A stretch of 34,484 bases of DNA from a virus: positions 1 to 34,484 of IMG/VR virus record IMGVR_UViG_3300032282_001229. One strand, given 5' to 3'. The notes beneath the pieces were generated by a model that worked only from the letters and a program-made list of their open reading frames with translations, did no database searches and was not told where the DNA came from. This document shows, one piece after another, positions 20,336-28,715 of this stretch (within the stretch, counting starts at the first letter, position 1; each line of letters starts with the position of its first letter). A program made the translations under genes and the position numbers.

Positions 20336-20880
20336 GTATTGTTCTTCAATCTACTGGCGGTGGTTCAGTAACAATTAACGAACCTACTACTGCAAGTAAC
20401 TTTACACAGACACTTCCAGCCGCTACTGGTGATGTAATGGTTAGCGGTAATATGCCAGCGTTTAGTGCTTATCCATCTGCAAGTGCAACACCAACAAGCA
20501 ATGTATGGACAAAAGTGGCTTGCAATACAGAAGTTTTTGATACTAATAATTGTTTTGATAGCACTACAAACTATCGTTTTACTCCAACTGTTGCTGGTTA
20601 TTATCAAATTTCTGCAAGTTGTGATAATGGTGGAACTGGTTATACATCAGGATTAGCTGGAATATACAAAAATGGTTCTCTTTATTCAATTCTTGGCGGC
20701 CCATATGTTATTACAACAGGTTCACAAGAGTTTATAAGCGGTGGAACAACGCTAATTTATTTTAACGGAACAACAGATTATGTTGAATTTTATATGAGAA
20801 TTGTTGCAACAAGTGGAGCAACCATTTATGGCGGTGCGCTATACACTTCATTTTCAGGTTCTTTAGTAAGGACTGCATAA
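20332..20880 (+). CDS. Fibre-tip protein with C1q/TNF-like domain
   Basis: A 182-residue protein. A short N-terminal region shared with tail fibres (MSIVLQSTGGGSVTINEP, TLPAATGDVM) leads into a C1q-like jelly roll: FSAYPSASATPTSNVWTKV, a strand pair ending NYRFTPTVAGYYQISASC, GLAGIYKNGSLYS and TDYVEFYMRIVATSGATI. C1q-like modules in phage fibres form trimeric heads that bind receptors. The start ATG overlaps the large fibre's stop as ATGA; an in-frame start at 20320 is less likely. Confidence 0.8.
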   Translation: MSIVLQSTGGGSVTINEPTTASNFTQTLPAATGDVMVSGNMPAFSAYPSASATPTSNVWTKVACNTEVFDTNNCFDSTTNYRFTPTVAGYYQISASCDNGGTGYTSGLAGIYKNGSLYSILGGPYVITTGSQEFISGGTTLIYFNGTTDYVEFYMRIVATSGATIYGGALYTSFSGSLVRTA

Positions 20881-21041
20881 TGACTTTATACGAAAAAATC
20901 AAAGCAATTTACCCAAATATTGAAGATAAAGATTTTATGACTGTAATTATTTTGCAAAACGATTCAGACGGCAAAGGCGATTACATTGCTAAATGGGAAC
21001 ATCCTACACTAGCTAAACCTACTGCGGAGCAACTAGCATAA
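20880..21041 (+). CDS. XkdW-like small tail protein (53 aa)
   Basis: A 53-residue ORF: MTLYEKIKAIYPNIEDKDFM, then IILQNDSDGKGDYIAKWEHP and PTAEQLA. The phrase LQNDxDGxGxYIAKWxHPTLxxPT is typical for XkdW-like proteins encoded beside tail fibre genes. Both ends are coupled: TAATG with the fibre-tip gene before and with the next fibre gene after. It may help fibre assembly. Confidence 0.82.
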   Translation: MTLYEKIKAIYPNIEDKDFMTVIILQNDSDGKGDYIAKWEHPTLAKPTAEQLA

Positions 21042-22135
21042 TGCCATACGGAACAGTAAACGCTGATGTAATACAGACTTCTACTAGCGGTGGGATACTA
21101 GGTGCTGGTAACGCTTCTATTATGAAGAATCGCATTATCAATGGTGCAATGACAATAAATCAAAGAGGATATAGTGCTACACCAACAGTAGATCCAACAT
21201 ATACACTTGATAGATTTGCAGTTCGTTTATCACAATCTAGCAAATTTAGCGTAGCACAATCTTCTACTGCACCAGTAGGTTTTAATAATTCTTTGTTGGT
21301 TACTTCATCTTCTGCTTATACTTGTTTAACTGGCGATTTTTTTGCTTTATATCAAAATATTGAAGGTTTTAATACTGCCGACCTTAATTGGGGAAGTGCT
21401 AATGCCAAAACAGTTACTTTATCGTTTCAAGTTTATTCTTCATTAACAGGCACTTTTGGTGGTGTTTTAGCTAATGATGATAGCAGTAGAACATATCCAT
21501 TTAGTTACACAATTTCATCAGCTAACACTTGGACTACTATTTCTGTAACTATTGCTGGTGATACCACAGGCACTTGGCAAACAACAACAAGCACAGGAAT
21601 TGGAGTTCGTTTTAGTTTAGGTGTTGGAACTACTTATGGTGGAACTGCTGGTGCATGGACATCAAGCAATAAATTTGGTGTAACTGGTCAAGTCAATATA
21701 GTAGGAACAAACGGAGCAACCTTCTACATTACTGGTGTTCAACTAGAAGTAGGAAGTAGTGCTACTGGATTTGAGTATCGTCAGTATGGAACAGAATTAG
21801 CTTTGTGTCAGCGATATTATGAAAAATCTTATGGTATAGATGTTGTCCCTGCTACATCAACATTTACAGGTGCAGTTCATTATCAATGGGCTACTAGCAC
21901 AAACTCTATGGGTGCTTCTTGGACATTTAAAGTTGAAAAAAGGGCTACGCCAACTGTTACAACTTGGGATGCGACTGGTGGCGGAACTCCTACTTCTGGA
22001 ACAGTTTATAAAGGTGGCTATGCAAAAGCAGTTGCCAACAATACACCAAGCACAAGTCAAGGATATATTTCAACAACCGATTCTACAAGTGCGTCTGAAT
22101 TTGCATTTCAATGGGTTGCTTCTGCGGAGTTATAA
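21041..22135 (+). CDS. Tail fibre / receptor-binding protein (364 aa)
   Basis: A 364-residue protein whose frame is common in tail appendage proteins: KNRIINGAMTINQRGYSATP near residue 30, TYTLDRF, a jelly-roll carbohydrate-binding-like core (LLVTSSSAYTC...SFQVYSS), then YITGVQLEVGSSATGFEYRQ and ELALCQRYYEKSYG at about 250-270. The C-terminal 100 residues are another beta domain. The family occurs in fibres that bind surface sugars. Together with the neighbouring fibre genes it gives the phage at least four candidate receptor-binding proteins. Confidence 0.82.
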   Translation: MPYGTVNADVIQTSTSGGILGAGNASIMKNRIINGAMTINQRGYSATPTVDPTYTLDRFAVRLSQSSKFSVAQSSTAPVGFNNSLLVTSSSAYTCLTGDFFALYQNIEGFNTADLNWGSANAKTVTLSFQVYSSLTGTFGGVLANDDSSRTYPFSYTISSANTWTTISVTIAGDTTGTWQTTTSTGIGVRFSLGVGTTYGGTAGAWTSSNKFGVTGQVNIVGTNGATFYITGVQLEVGSSATGFEYRQYGTELALCQRYYEKSYGIDVVPATSTFTGAVHYQWATSTNSMGASWTFKVEKRATPTVTTWDATGGGTPTSGTVYKGGYAKAVANNTPSTSQGYISTTDSTSASEFAFQWVASAEL

Positions 22136-22137
22136 AA

Positions 22138-22404
22138 ATGTATAAATTAATGTTAGATAGAGATGGAAACGCTAATTGCGTTAAACGCATTGAAGATGGT
22201 GCATTTATTCCATTTGACCCAGACAACACAGACTACCAAGCCTTTAAAACTGCCGTATTAGATCAAGAACCTGGCGGTGCAGTTGTAGAAGATGGCGATT
22301 CATTTAGCATCAACGCTAATCCTAATGATTCCATCCTAGAAGATGCTGATGGAAATGTAATGACAATAGATGAAGCTAAAGCCTATGTAAGGACTTTGCC
22401 ATGA
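22138..22404 (+). CDS. Small tail-fibre-associated protein (88 aa)
   Basis: An 88-residue acidic protein starting MYKLMLDRDGNANCVKRIED, then GAFIPFDPDNTDYQAFKTAV, the phrase found in small proteins encoded between fibre genes and thought to help fibre assembly. The C-terminus ends VMTIDEAKAYVRTLP. The ATG at 22138, two bases after the previous stop, is chosen over an in-frame start at 22111 that overlaps the fibre gene. Coupled to the next gene by ATGA. Confidence 0.75.
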   Translation: MYKLMLDRDGNANCVKRIEDGAFIPFDPDNTDYQAFKTAVLDQEPGGAVVEDGDSFSINANPNDSILEDADGNVMTIDEAKAYVRTLP

Positions 22405-23240
22405 CTACAATAATTAACGGATCAAGCCCATCAATTACTTTTAGTGATAGCACTACACAATCAACTGCTGGAGTTCCTTTAACTGGTGGCAATATTACTG
22501 GTGATTTTAATGTTTCAGGTAATGTAGGTGTTGGAACTACTTCGCCATCATACAAATTAGATGCTGTTGTTACTGGCAATAGCATTAACAGTATTGTTGC
22601 TGCAAGAAATACAACTTCAGGAACTTCTGCTGGTTCTCAAATTCTTGTTGGTAATGATTCATCTAATGATTTATTGGTGTTAAGAGCATTATCTTCAACC
22701 TATACATCTTCAGGTGTTAATACTGCTAATGGTGCTTTAATCAGGGCTGGCGGTGCTGGTGGTATGACTTTAGCATCAACCGATGGCTCAGGGATTATAA
22801 ACTTTACAACTGGTGGCACAACAGAACGGATGCGTATTGATTCTAGTGGAAACTTGTATGTTTTAGGGATTTACAATAATCCTACTAGCGGTGGTGGTAA
22901 TGTTAGAGTTCAATCAAACGGATTGCTACAAAGAGATACATCATCACTTAAATATAAAAACAGTATTGAAAACGCTACTCATGGCTTAAATGAAGTTCTT
23001 GCGTTACGACCAGTTACATATAAAAGCAATACTGATGGCGATAAAGTTTTTGGCGGTTTAATTGCTGAAGAAGTAGATGCTGCAGGATTAACTGAATTTG
23101 TCCAATACGGAGAAGATGGTAGTCCTGATGCTTTATCTTATGGAAATATGGTTTCATTGGCATTTAAAGCTATTCAAGAACTAAACGCTAAAGTAGATGC
23201 ACAAGCATTAGAAATTGCGGAATTGAAAGCAAAACCATGA
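22401..23240 (+). CDS. Tail fibre with S74 self-cleaving chaperone domain
   Basis: A 279-residue fibre. A beta-strand stalk (GNITGDFNVSGNVGVGTTSP, GTTERMRIDSSGNL) leads to a peptidase S74 domain from about residue 181: SSLKYKNSIE, with Ser181 and Lys186 as likely dyad, then LNEVLALRPVTYK, FGGLIAEEVDAAG, DALSYGNMVSLAFKAIQELN. S74 domains trimerise the fibre, then cut themselves off at the Ser. The mature fibre would be about 180 residues. It is one of several fibres in this block; the stop overlaps the next start as ATGA. Confidence 0.9.
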   Translation: MTTIINGSSPSITFSDSTTQSTAGVPLTGGNITGDFNVSGNVGVGTTSPSYKLDAVVTGNSINSIVAARNTTSGTSAGSQILVGNDSSNDLLVLRALSSTYTSSGVNTANGALIRAGGAGGMTLASTDGSGIINFTTGGTTERMRIDSSGNLYVLGIYNNPTSGGGNVRVQSNGLLQRDTSSLKYKNSIENATHGLNEVLALRPVTYKSNTDGDKVFGGLIAEEVDAAGLTEFVQYGEDGSPDALSYGNMVSLAFKAIQELNAKVDAQALEIAELKAKP

Positions 23241-23548
23241 TTACCTATAAATGGTCAATTTTAGAAATATTTGGTGATCAGACGATTACTAAAGTTCGTT
23301 ATTTATTAAAGGCACAAGATGAACAAAATACTGTTGAAACTGAAGGAGAGCATACTTTCCTTGAAGGCACAATTACAAAGCCTATATCAGAAATTAAAGA
23401 AGATGATTTAACTCGCTGGATTGAGCAAGATACTACCCAAGATGAGCTAAACATCATAAAATTAAACCTAGAAAAGCAATTAGAAGCATTAAAAACAAGC
23501 AAAAAGATTGATTTTCCTTGGGAAACTGATACTTTTAACATTGGATAA
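23237..23548 (+). CDS. Hypothetical protein next to the S74 fibre
   Basis: A 103-residue protein with N-terminal strands (ITYKWSILEIFGDQTITKVRYLL) and a C-terminal helix (DELNIIKLNLEKQLEALKTS). A short beta domain with DLTRWIE at its end and a helical tail is typical of small phage proteins found with fibres or neck genes. Coupled to the S74 gene by ATGA. It may be a fibre chaperone or an adaptor, with no direct evidence. Confidence 0.62.
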   Translation: MITYKWSILEIFGDQTITKVRYLLKAQDEQNTVETEGEHTFLEGTITKPISEIKEDDLTRWIEQDTTQDELNIIKLNLEKQLEALKTSKKIDFPWETDTFNIG

Positions 23549-23551
23549 ATT

Positions 23552-24748
23552 ATGACCAAGCCGATTGACATTATCAGCAGATCGCTAAAAGATATTGGCG
23601 CTTTGGAAGCTGGAGAACAGCCTACAGCCGATGCAGCTTTAGATGCTTTTGAAATGATGAATGACCTCATAGACCAATGGTCAAATGAGGATATGATGGT
23701 TTTCAATATAACTGAGATCATATTTCCAGTTATTTCAGGACAAGTTCAATATACGATAGGCCCTGATCCATCTACAGCAAACTTCATTGGAGCTTCTTTT
23801 CCTGGCACTTTTTCAGGCAATGTATTGACTGTTACTGGCATCAATTCAGGAGCTGTAGCTCAAGGTCAATATCTTAAAGGCCCTGGCATTACTGCTGGAA
23901 CTCGCATTGTTCGCTCCTTAACTGGAGCTGGAGGCAATGTAAACGAACAAGGCACTTATTTGCTTAATATTGTTCAAGGCACTCAAACTCCAGTATTTAC
24001 AGGCTCAATATCAGGGACAACCCTTACAGTAACTGCGGTTACTTCAGGAGCTGTCAATATTGGTTCTGTTATTAGTGGAACTGGAATTACTGCTGGAACT
24101 ACCATTAGCGCTTTAATTAGCGGAACTGGTGGAACTGGAACTTATACAGTTAGCGCTTCTCAAACTGTAGCTTCTACAACTATTACAGGAACGATTGTTC
24201 CTACAACCATTACTGCTTACTATCAAAAACCATTAGGCATAGATTCTGCCTATGTAAGGGTAAACACTAGCTCAAATGGTCAGCCTATTGCTAATGGTGG
24301 TTTGGACTACCAAATGGCTGTTTTGGCTTTAGATAACTACAATTCTATTGGTCTAAAAACTTTAAATGGCCCTTGGCCTAAAGCTGTTTATTTCAATCCA
24401 AATGAACAATCAGGTAATGTATTTTTATGGCCTAACCCATCACAAGGCGAAGTCCATTTGTTTGCTCAAACCTTGTTTAGCAACTATGGCAATATGTATG
24501 ACGATATAGTGCTTCCACAAGGCTATTCAATGGCTCTCAGATGGTGTTTGGCAGAGCGTTTGATGCCTATGTATGGCAAAGCCTCTGCAACGCAAATACA
24601 GATGATTAATGCTTATGCTGCTCAAGCTAAAGCAACACTTAAACGAACCAATATGAAGCCAATGCAGACTGCTCAATTTGCTGATGCGATGCTTTCTAGC
24701 CGTCAAAAAGATGCTGGTTGGATTCTTAATGGTGGATTCTTTAGATAA
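23552..24748 (+). CDS. Tail accessory factor, P22 gp4-like, with inserted beta modules
   Basis: A 398-residue neck protein. The ends are gp4-like: [40 protein letters not shown] at the start, and [37 protein letters not shown] towards the end. P22 gp4 plugs the portal after packaging and is about 166 residues; this one is far longer, mainly through residues 84-214, where two tandem beta modules are inserted ([20 protein letters not shown] and [20 protein letters not shown]). The inserts likely stick out from the neck. Confidence 0.88.
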   Translation: MTKPIDIISRSLKDIGALEAGEQPTADAALDAFEMMNDLIDQWSNEDMMVFNITEIIFPVISGQVQYTIGPDPSTANFIGASFPGTFSGNVLTVTGINSGAVAQGQYLKGPGITAGTRIVRSLTGAGGNVNEQGTYLLNIVQGTQTPVFTGSISGTTLTVTAVTSGAVNIGSVISGTGITAGTTISALISGTGGTGTYTVSASQTVASTTITGTIVPTTITAYYQKPLGIDSAYVRVNTSSNGQPIANGGLDYQMAVLALDNYNSIGLKTLNGPWPKAVYFNPNEQSGNVFLWPNPSQGEVHLFAQTLFSNYGNMYDDIVLPQGYSMALRWCLAERLMPMYGKASATQIQMINAYAAQAKATLKRTNMKPMQTAQFADAMLSSRQKDAGWILNGGFFR

Positions 24749-24757
24749 GGCTAAAAA

Positions 24758-26887
24758 ATGGCTGATTTTGGCTTTGTTGGTTCAGCTTATGAAGCTCCTT
24801 CCATCTATCAAGATGCACAGGAGTGCATAAACTTTAGACCTGAGATTGATCCTACTAAACCTCAAGGATCAAGAGGAGTTGTTGCGCTTTATCCAACACC
24901 AGGCTTAACCAATGTCGTAACACTTCAAACTGCTCAAGCAGTTAGAGGAATGAGGGCTATTTCAGGACAAGATTACCTTGTAGCGGTATGTGGCCCTTAT
25001 GTTTATGTAATGGGATCAGAATTTACGGCAACCATTATTGGTCAATTAAATACCTCAACAGGTCAAGTTGGCATTACTGATAATGGACTAAATGTCTATA
25101 TTGTAGATGGTTCAAATCGTTATACATGGCGCATTTCTAACCCAAATTCTGCTGTATTTGAAGGCACAATTAGCGGAACTACTTTAACTGTAACTAGGGT
25201 TCTTTCAGGAACTATTGCAGCAAGTCAGGCTCTATTTGGAGTAGGAATTTCTAATGAAACTGTTATTGTTTCAGGATCAGGAAGCACTTGGACTTTAAAT
25301 CAAAGTCATACTATTTCTACTGCTATTCGTATGAACTCAGCTACAGTAGCTGCGGTTATAACTGCTTCTATGGCATCCACTACCTTAACTGTAAGCGCTG
25401 TAACAAGCGGAACTTTGTATGTTGGACAGACTATTCAAGGTTCTACAGTAACGGCTAAAACCATTATTACTGCTTTAGGAAGCGGAACTGTTCTTAGCGA
25501 AACTATTGCTGCTGGCGGCACAGGATATGCTGTAAACGAAAATATTACTGTTTTAGGTGGTGTTTATGGCTCTAGTCCAGCTACTTATACAGTTACCTCT
25601 ATTGGCGGTTCAGGAGCTGTTACAGGGCTTACAAGGACTTTTTCAGGTCAATATACATCTAACCCTGCAAACAATGCCTCAACATCCTCAGATGGAAATG
25701 GAACAGGATTAACCCTTACTTTAACCTTTGGAACAGGAACTGGATCTACTGGTAACTATGTTATTAACAATAGCCAAACTGTTACTTCTAGGACTATGTA
25801 TGCGTTGAACTTTAGCGAATTGCCAGCTACAGATGGTGCATTTACAGGAGGATCTTCTGTTGATGTAGTGGATAACTACTTTATTTATAACAGACCTCAT
25901 ACTCAGCAATACGCATCTTCTGATCTGCTTTCCCCTATTACTTATGGATTGGCTTTTGCTAGTAAATTTACAGGGCCTGATGATCTTGTTTCATTGATTG
26001 TGGATCATGGTCAAATCTATTTATTAGGCGAAAAGACTTCAGAAGTATGGGCAGATATAGGAACTTTTCCATTTCCTTTCCAGCGCATCCCTGGCGCATC
26101 AAGCCAGCATGGAATAGCTGCTGAATTTAGTATGGCTCGATTTGGTAATTCTTTCGCTTATGTTTCAAGAAATGATCGTGGTCAAGCCGTTATTGTTCAG
26201 ATGAATGGTTATTTTCCACAACGAATCTCTACTCATGCAGTAGAAAATACGCTTGTAAATCAAGATATTAGCGATGCTATAGCTTATACATATCAATTAG
26301 AAGGTCATGAGTGCTATGTAGTGACTTTTCCAAGCCTAGATTTAACTTGGGTATATGACGGCTCTACTCAAATGTGGCATAAATGGCTTTGGTGCGATAA
26401 CCAAAACAATTACAAGCGCCACAGATCAAATTGCGCTGCCTTATTTCAAGGTTCAGTATTGGTAGGGGATTGGGAAAATGGGCAGATTTATCGTTTAGAT
26501 CCTGATAATTACACAGATAATGGTCAGCATATCCGTAGGATGCGTAGATGCCCTCACTTGGTAACAGACTTTCAAAGACAGTATTTTGAAGAATTGCAGA
26601 TTCAGTTTCAGCCTGGTGTTGGTTTACAAGGAGTTGAAACTTTTCCATTAGGTGATAACGATATTGGTATAAACCCTCAAGCTATGCTTAGATGGTCAAA
26701 TGATGGCGGTTCTACATGGTCAAATGAACATTGGGCTGGAATTGGCAAAGTTGGCAAATACCAAAATCGTATTATTTGGCGCAGATTAGGATGGGCAAGA
26801 GATCGAATTTATGAAGTAGTAGTTACTGATCCAGTTAAGGCGGTCATAGTATCTGCTAACCTAAAAGCCTCTGTAGGGGAAAATTAA
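24758..26887 (+). CDS. Packaged-DNA stabilisation protein, P22 gp10-like, with nested inserts
   Basis: A 709-residue hub protein. The N-terminus GSAYEAPSIYQDAQECINFR and the C-terminal half (VDHGQIYLLGEKTSEVWADI, PGASSQHGIAAEFSMARFGN, WSNDGGSTWSNEHWAG) match P22 gp10, which seals the portal and holds the tailspikes. P22 gp10 has about 472 residues; the excess is residues 134-346. That segment holds a TLTVTRVLSG module, a second TLTVSAVTSG module, and within the second a GGTGYAVNENITVLGG domain (about 244-328). The flanks read on as gp10 again at YALNFSELPATDG. Confidence 0.9.
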   Translation: MADFGFVGSAYEAPSIYQDAQECINFRPEIDPTKPQGSRGVVALYPTPGLTNVVTLQTAQAVRGMRAISGQDYLVAVCGPYVYVMGSEFTATIIGQLNTSTGQVGITDNGLNVYIVDGSNRYTWRISNPNSAVFEGTISGTTLTVTRVLSGTIAASQALFGVGISNETVIVSGSGSTWTLNQSHTISTAIRMNSATVAAVITASMASTTLTVSAVTSGTLYVGQTIQGSTVTAKTIITALGSGTVLSETIAAGGTGYAVNENITVLGGVYGSSPATYTVTSIGGSGAVTGLTRTFSGQYTSNPANNASTSSDGNGTGLTLTLTFGTGTGSTGNYVINNSQTVTSRTMYALNFSELPATDGAFTGGSSVDVVDNYFIYNRPHTQQYASSDLLSPITYGLAFASKFTGPDDLVSLIVDHGQIYLLGEKTSEVWADIGTFPFPFQRIPGASSQHGIAAEFSMARFGNSFAYVSRNDRGQAVIVQMNGYFPQRISTHAVENTLVNQDISDAIAYTYQLEGHECYVVTFPSLDLTWVYDGSTQMWHKWLWCDNQNNYKRHRSNCAALFQGSVLVGDWENGQIYRLDPDNYTDNGQHIRRMRRCPHLVTDFQRQYFEELQIQFQPGVGLQGVETFPLGDNDIGINPQAMLRWSNDGGSTWSNEHWAGIGKVGKYQNRIIWRRLGWARDRIYEVVVTDPVKAVIVSANLKASVGEN

Positions 26888-27126
26888 TGGCTAATCAGAT
26901 ATGGGGGCCAAGCCAAGATAATCCTTATCCACAGACTGATTTTATGGATGAGCAGACCAAAAGACCGACTAGAGCTTGGCAAATATTCTTTTCAAACTTG
27001 CTTAATTTCACTAGAACAGCGCCTTCAGCAACATCAGGAGGAGCTGTTTTACCAGCAAATCCTGTTGGTTTCATTGAAATTACAGTAAATGGCAAAATTG
27101 TTAAAGTGCCTTATTACAATGTCTAA
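26887..27126 (+). CDS. Small neck or tail protein (79 aa)
   Basis: A 79-residue protein starting MANQIWGPSQDNPYPQTDFM with a C-terminal beta hairpin (VGFIEITVNGKIVKVPYYNV). The strand text is close to other small P22-like virion proteins that end in 'GYIxVxxNGxxxxIPYF'. ATG overlaps the gp10 stop (TAATG) and the end overlaps the cupin-SET gene by eight bases. Probably a minor virion protein. Confidence 0.65.
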   Translation: MANQIWGPSQDNPYPQTDFMDEQTKRPTRAWQIFFSNLLNFTRTAPSATSGGAVLPANPVGFIEITVNGKIVKVPYYNV

Positions 27127-27952
27127 TATCCAAGTTATAACTGAACAAAAAGTGCAAGAGCTAGAAAAGCACTTTTTAAAAGAAAAGCAGGCTGATTGCC
27201 CTGTAAAGCATATATTTGCGCCTAATATCTACATTAGGGAAGTATTTATTCCAGCAGGAACATTTTCTATTGGGCATTATCAAACTACTAAGCATCTCAA
27301 TATTATGCTCAAAGGTAGAGTAACAATGGTCAATGAGGATGGATCTCATACAGAATTATCAGCTCCTCAAACCTTTGTTTCAAAGCCAGGTCGCAAAATA
27401 GGCTATATCCATGAAGATATGGTTTGGCAAAATGTCTATTCAACCAATGAAACTGAAGTTGAAAAGCTAGAATCAATGTTTCTTACAAAAAGCATTACTT
27501 GGCAAGAAAGCCAAAAATCACAGAAATTGTTGCTTACTTTAGATCATTCTTCTGATATTGCTGATTATTATTTAGCAATAGCAGAGTTTGGTTTTGACCA
27601 TGAAACAGTCAGAAAACAGACTGAAAACATGGAAGATCAAATTCCTATGCCTTTTGGTAACTACAAAATCATGGTAGCTAATTCAAGGATTGATGGCAAA
27701 GGTGTTTTTGCTACAGGCAATATTGAGCAAGGAGAAGTTATAGCTCCAGCTCGTATTGATGGCAAAAGAACTTCTGTCGGAAGATACACAAATCATTCAA
27801 AAAATATTAACGCAATCATGGTTTTAAGAGATAATGGCAATATTGATTTGGTAGCAAAAAAGGCAATAAATGGATGCCAAGGTGGTAATTTGGGCGAAGA
27901 AATTACTATTGATTATCGGCAAGCGTTGAGCCTTGCAATAAGGAGAGATTAA
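27119..27952 (+). CDS. Cupin-SET fusion protein (predicted lysine methyltransferase)
   Basis: A 277-residue protein. Residues about 30-115 form a cupin-like barrel (IYIREVFIPAGTFSIGHYQT, LNIMLKGRVTMVNEDG). Residues 182-268 are a SET domain: SRIDGKGVFATGNIEQGEVI, GRYTNHSKNINA (the Asn-His-Ser motif at the S-adenosylmethionine site) and LGEEITIDYRQAL. SET domains transfer methyl groups to protein lysines. The cupin metal ligands are not obvious. The gene sits inside the virion block, between neck and ejection genes, and overlaps its neighbour by eight bases. ATG at 27119 is preferred to an upstream in-frame start. Confidence 0.85.
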   Translation: MSNIQVITEQKVQELEKHFLKEKQADCPVKHIFAPNIYIREVFIPAGTFSIGHYQTTKHLNIMLKGRVTMVNEDGSHTELSAPQTFVSKPGRKIGYIHEDMVWQNVYSTNETEVEKLESMFLTKSITWQESQKSQKLLLTLDHSSDIADYYLAIAEFGFDHETVRKQTENMEDQIPMPFGNYKIMVANSRIDGKGVFATGNIEQGEVIAPARIDGKRTSVGRYTNHSKNINAIMVLRDNGNIDLVAKKAINGCQGGNLGEEITIDYRQALSLAIRRD

Positions 27953-28705
27953 ATGTCAGCAGTCGCAACAGCAATCGTAGGAGGCGCAGTTATTGGTGGT
28001 TATATGACCAGCCAAGCAGCTAAAAGCGCAGCTCAAACTCAAGCCGATGCAGCAGCTAGAGCGCAAGGTCAATTATTAGCAAGTGGCGAAAGAGCTGCTG
28101 ATGTTTATAATCCTTATGTAAATAAAGGAGTTACAGCTCTTAATAAAATGGCTGAAGATCCTTACTTTACTCAACAATTTACCAATAAAGATTTAAATGC
28201 TTATTTAGCTCCAGGCTATGATTTTAGATTGCGCCAAGGACAACAAGCTAATTTAATGGCCAACAATGTTAGTGGTGGCGCTGTAGGCGGCAATGCTTTA
28301 AAAGCGTTGCAAGATTATAGCCAAAACTTTGCTTCAGGCGAATATGGAACTGCATTTAATCAATTTCAAGCTCAAAGAAGCAATATTTATTCTAATTTGC
28401 AAAATATTGCAAATATGGGATTAACAGGATCAACTGGTCAAGCAAATGCAATGATTGGAACTGGAACTAATATTGCGAATCTTACTTCTGCTGGTGGAAA
28501 TGCTCAAGCTGCTTCTCAAATTGCTCAAGGCAATATTTATGGTGGTGTTGCTAATACTGCAGGAAATGCTGCTGCTTACTATGCTATGAATAATATGAAT
28601 CAACCAATTAATTCAACTCAAGCTGCAATGGGTGGTGGTGGCGGTGGTTCATTTACTCCAACTTCAGGCAATTCTTTTGCCGTTTCACCAGTTCAAGTAG
28701 CATAA
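27953..28705 (+). CDS. DNA ejection protein (P22 gp7/gp14-like position)
   Basis: A 250-residue protein with an Ala/Gly-rich hydrophobic start (AIVGGAVIGGYMTSQAAKSA), then YNPYVNKGVTALNKMAEDPY, YLAPGYDFRLRQGQQANLMA and NALKALQDYSQNFASGEYGT. This is a common phage ejection protein pattern in podoviruses: the helical, Ala/Gln-rich body is packed inside the head and enters the cell wall with the DNA. A Gly run (MGGGGGGSF) marks a flexible C-terminus. AAGGAG precedes the ATG. Confidence 0.82.
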   Translation: MSAVATAIVGGAVIGGYMTSQAAKSAAQTQADAAARAQGQLLASGERAADVYNPYVNKGVTALNKMAEDPYFTQQFTNKDLNAYLAPGYDFRLRQGQQANLMANNVSGGAVGGNALKALQDYSQNFASGEYGTAFNQFQAQRSNIYSNLQNIANMGLTGSTGQANAMIGTGTNIANLTSAGGNAQAASQIAQGNIYGGVANTAGNAAAYYAMNNMNQPINSTQAAMGGGGGGSFTPTSGNSFAVSPVQVA

Positions 28706-28715
28706 GGAATAAATC

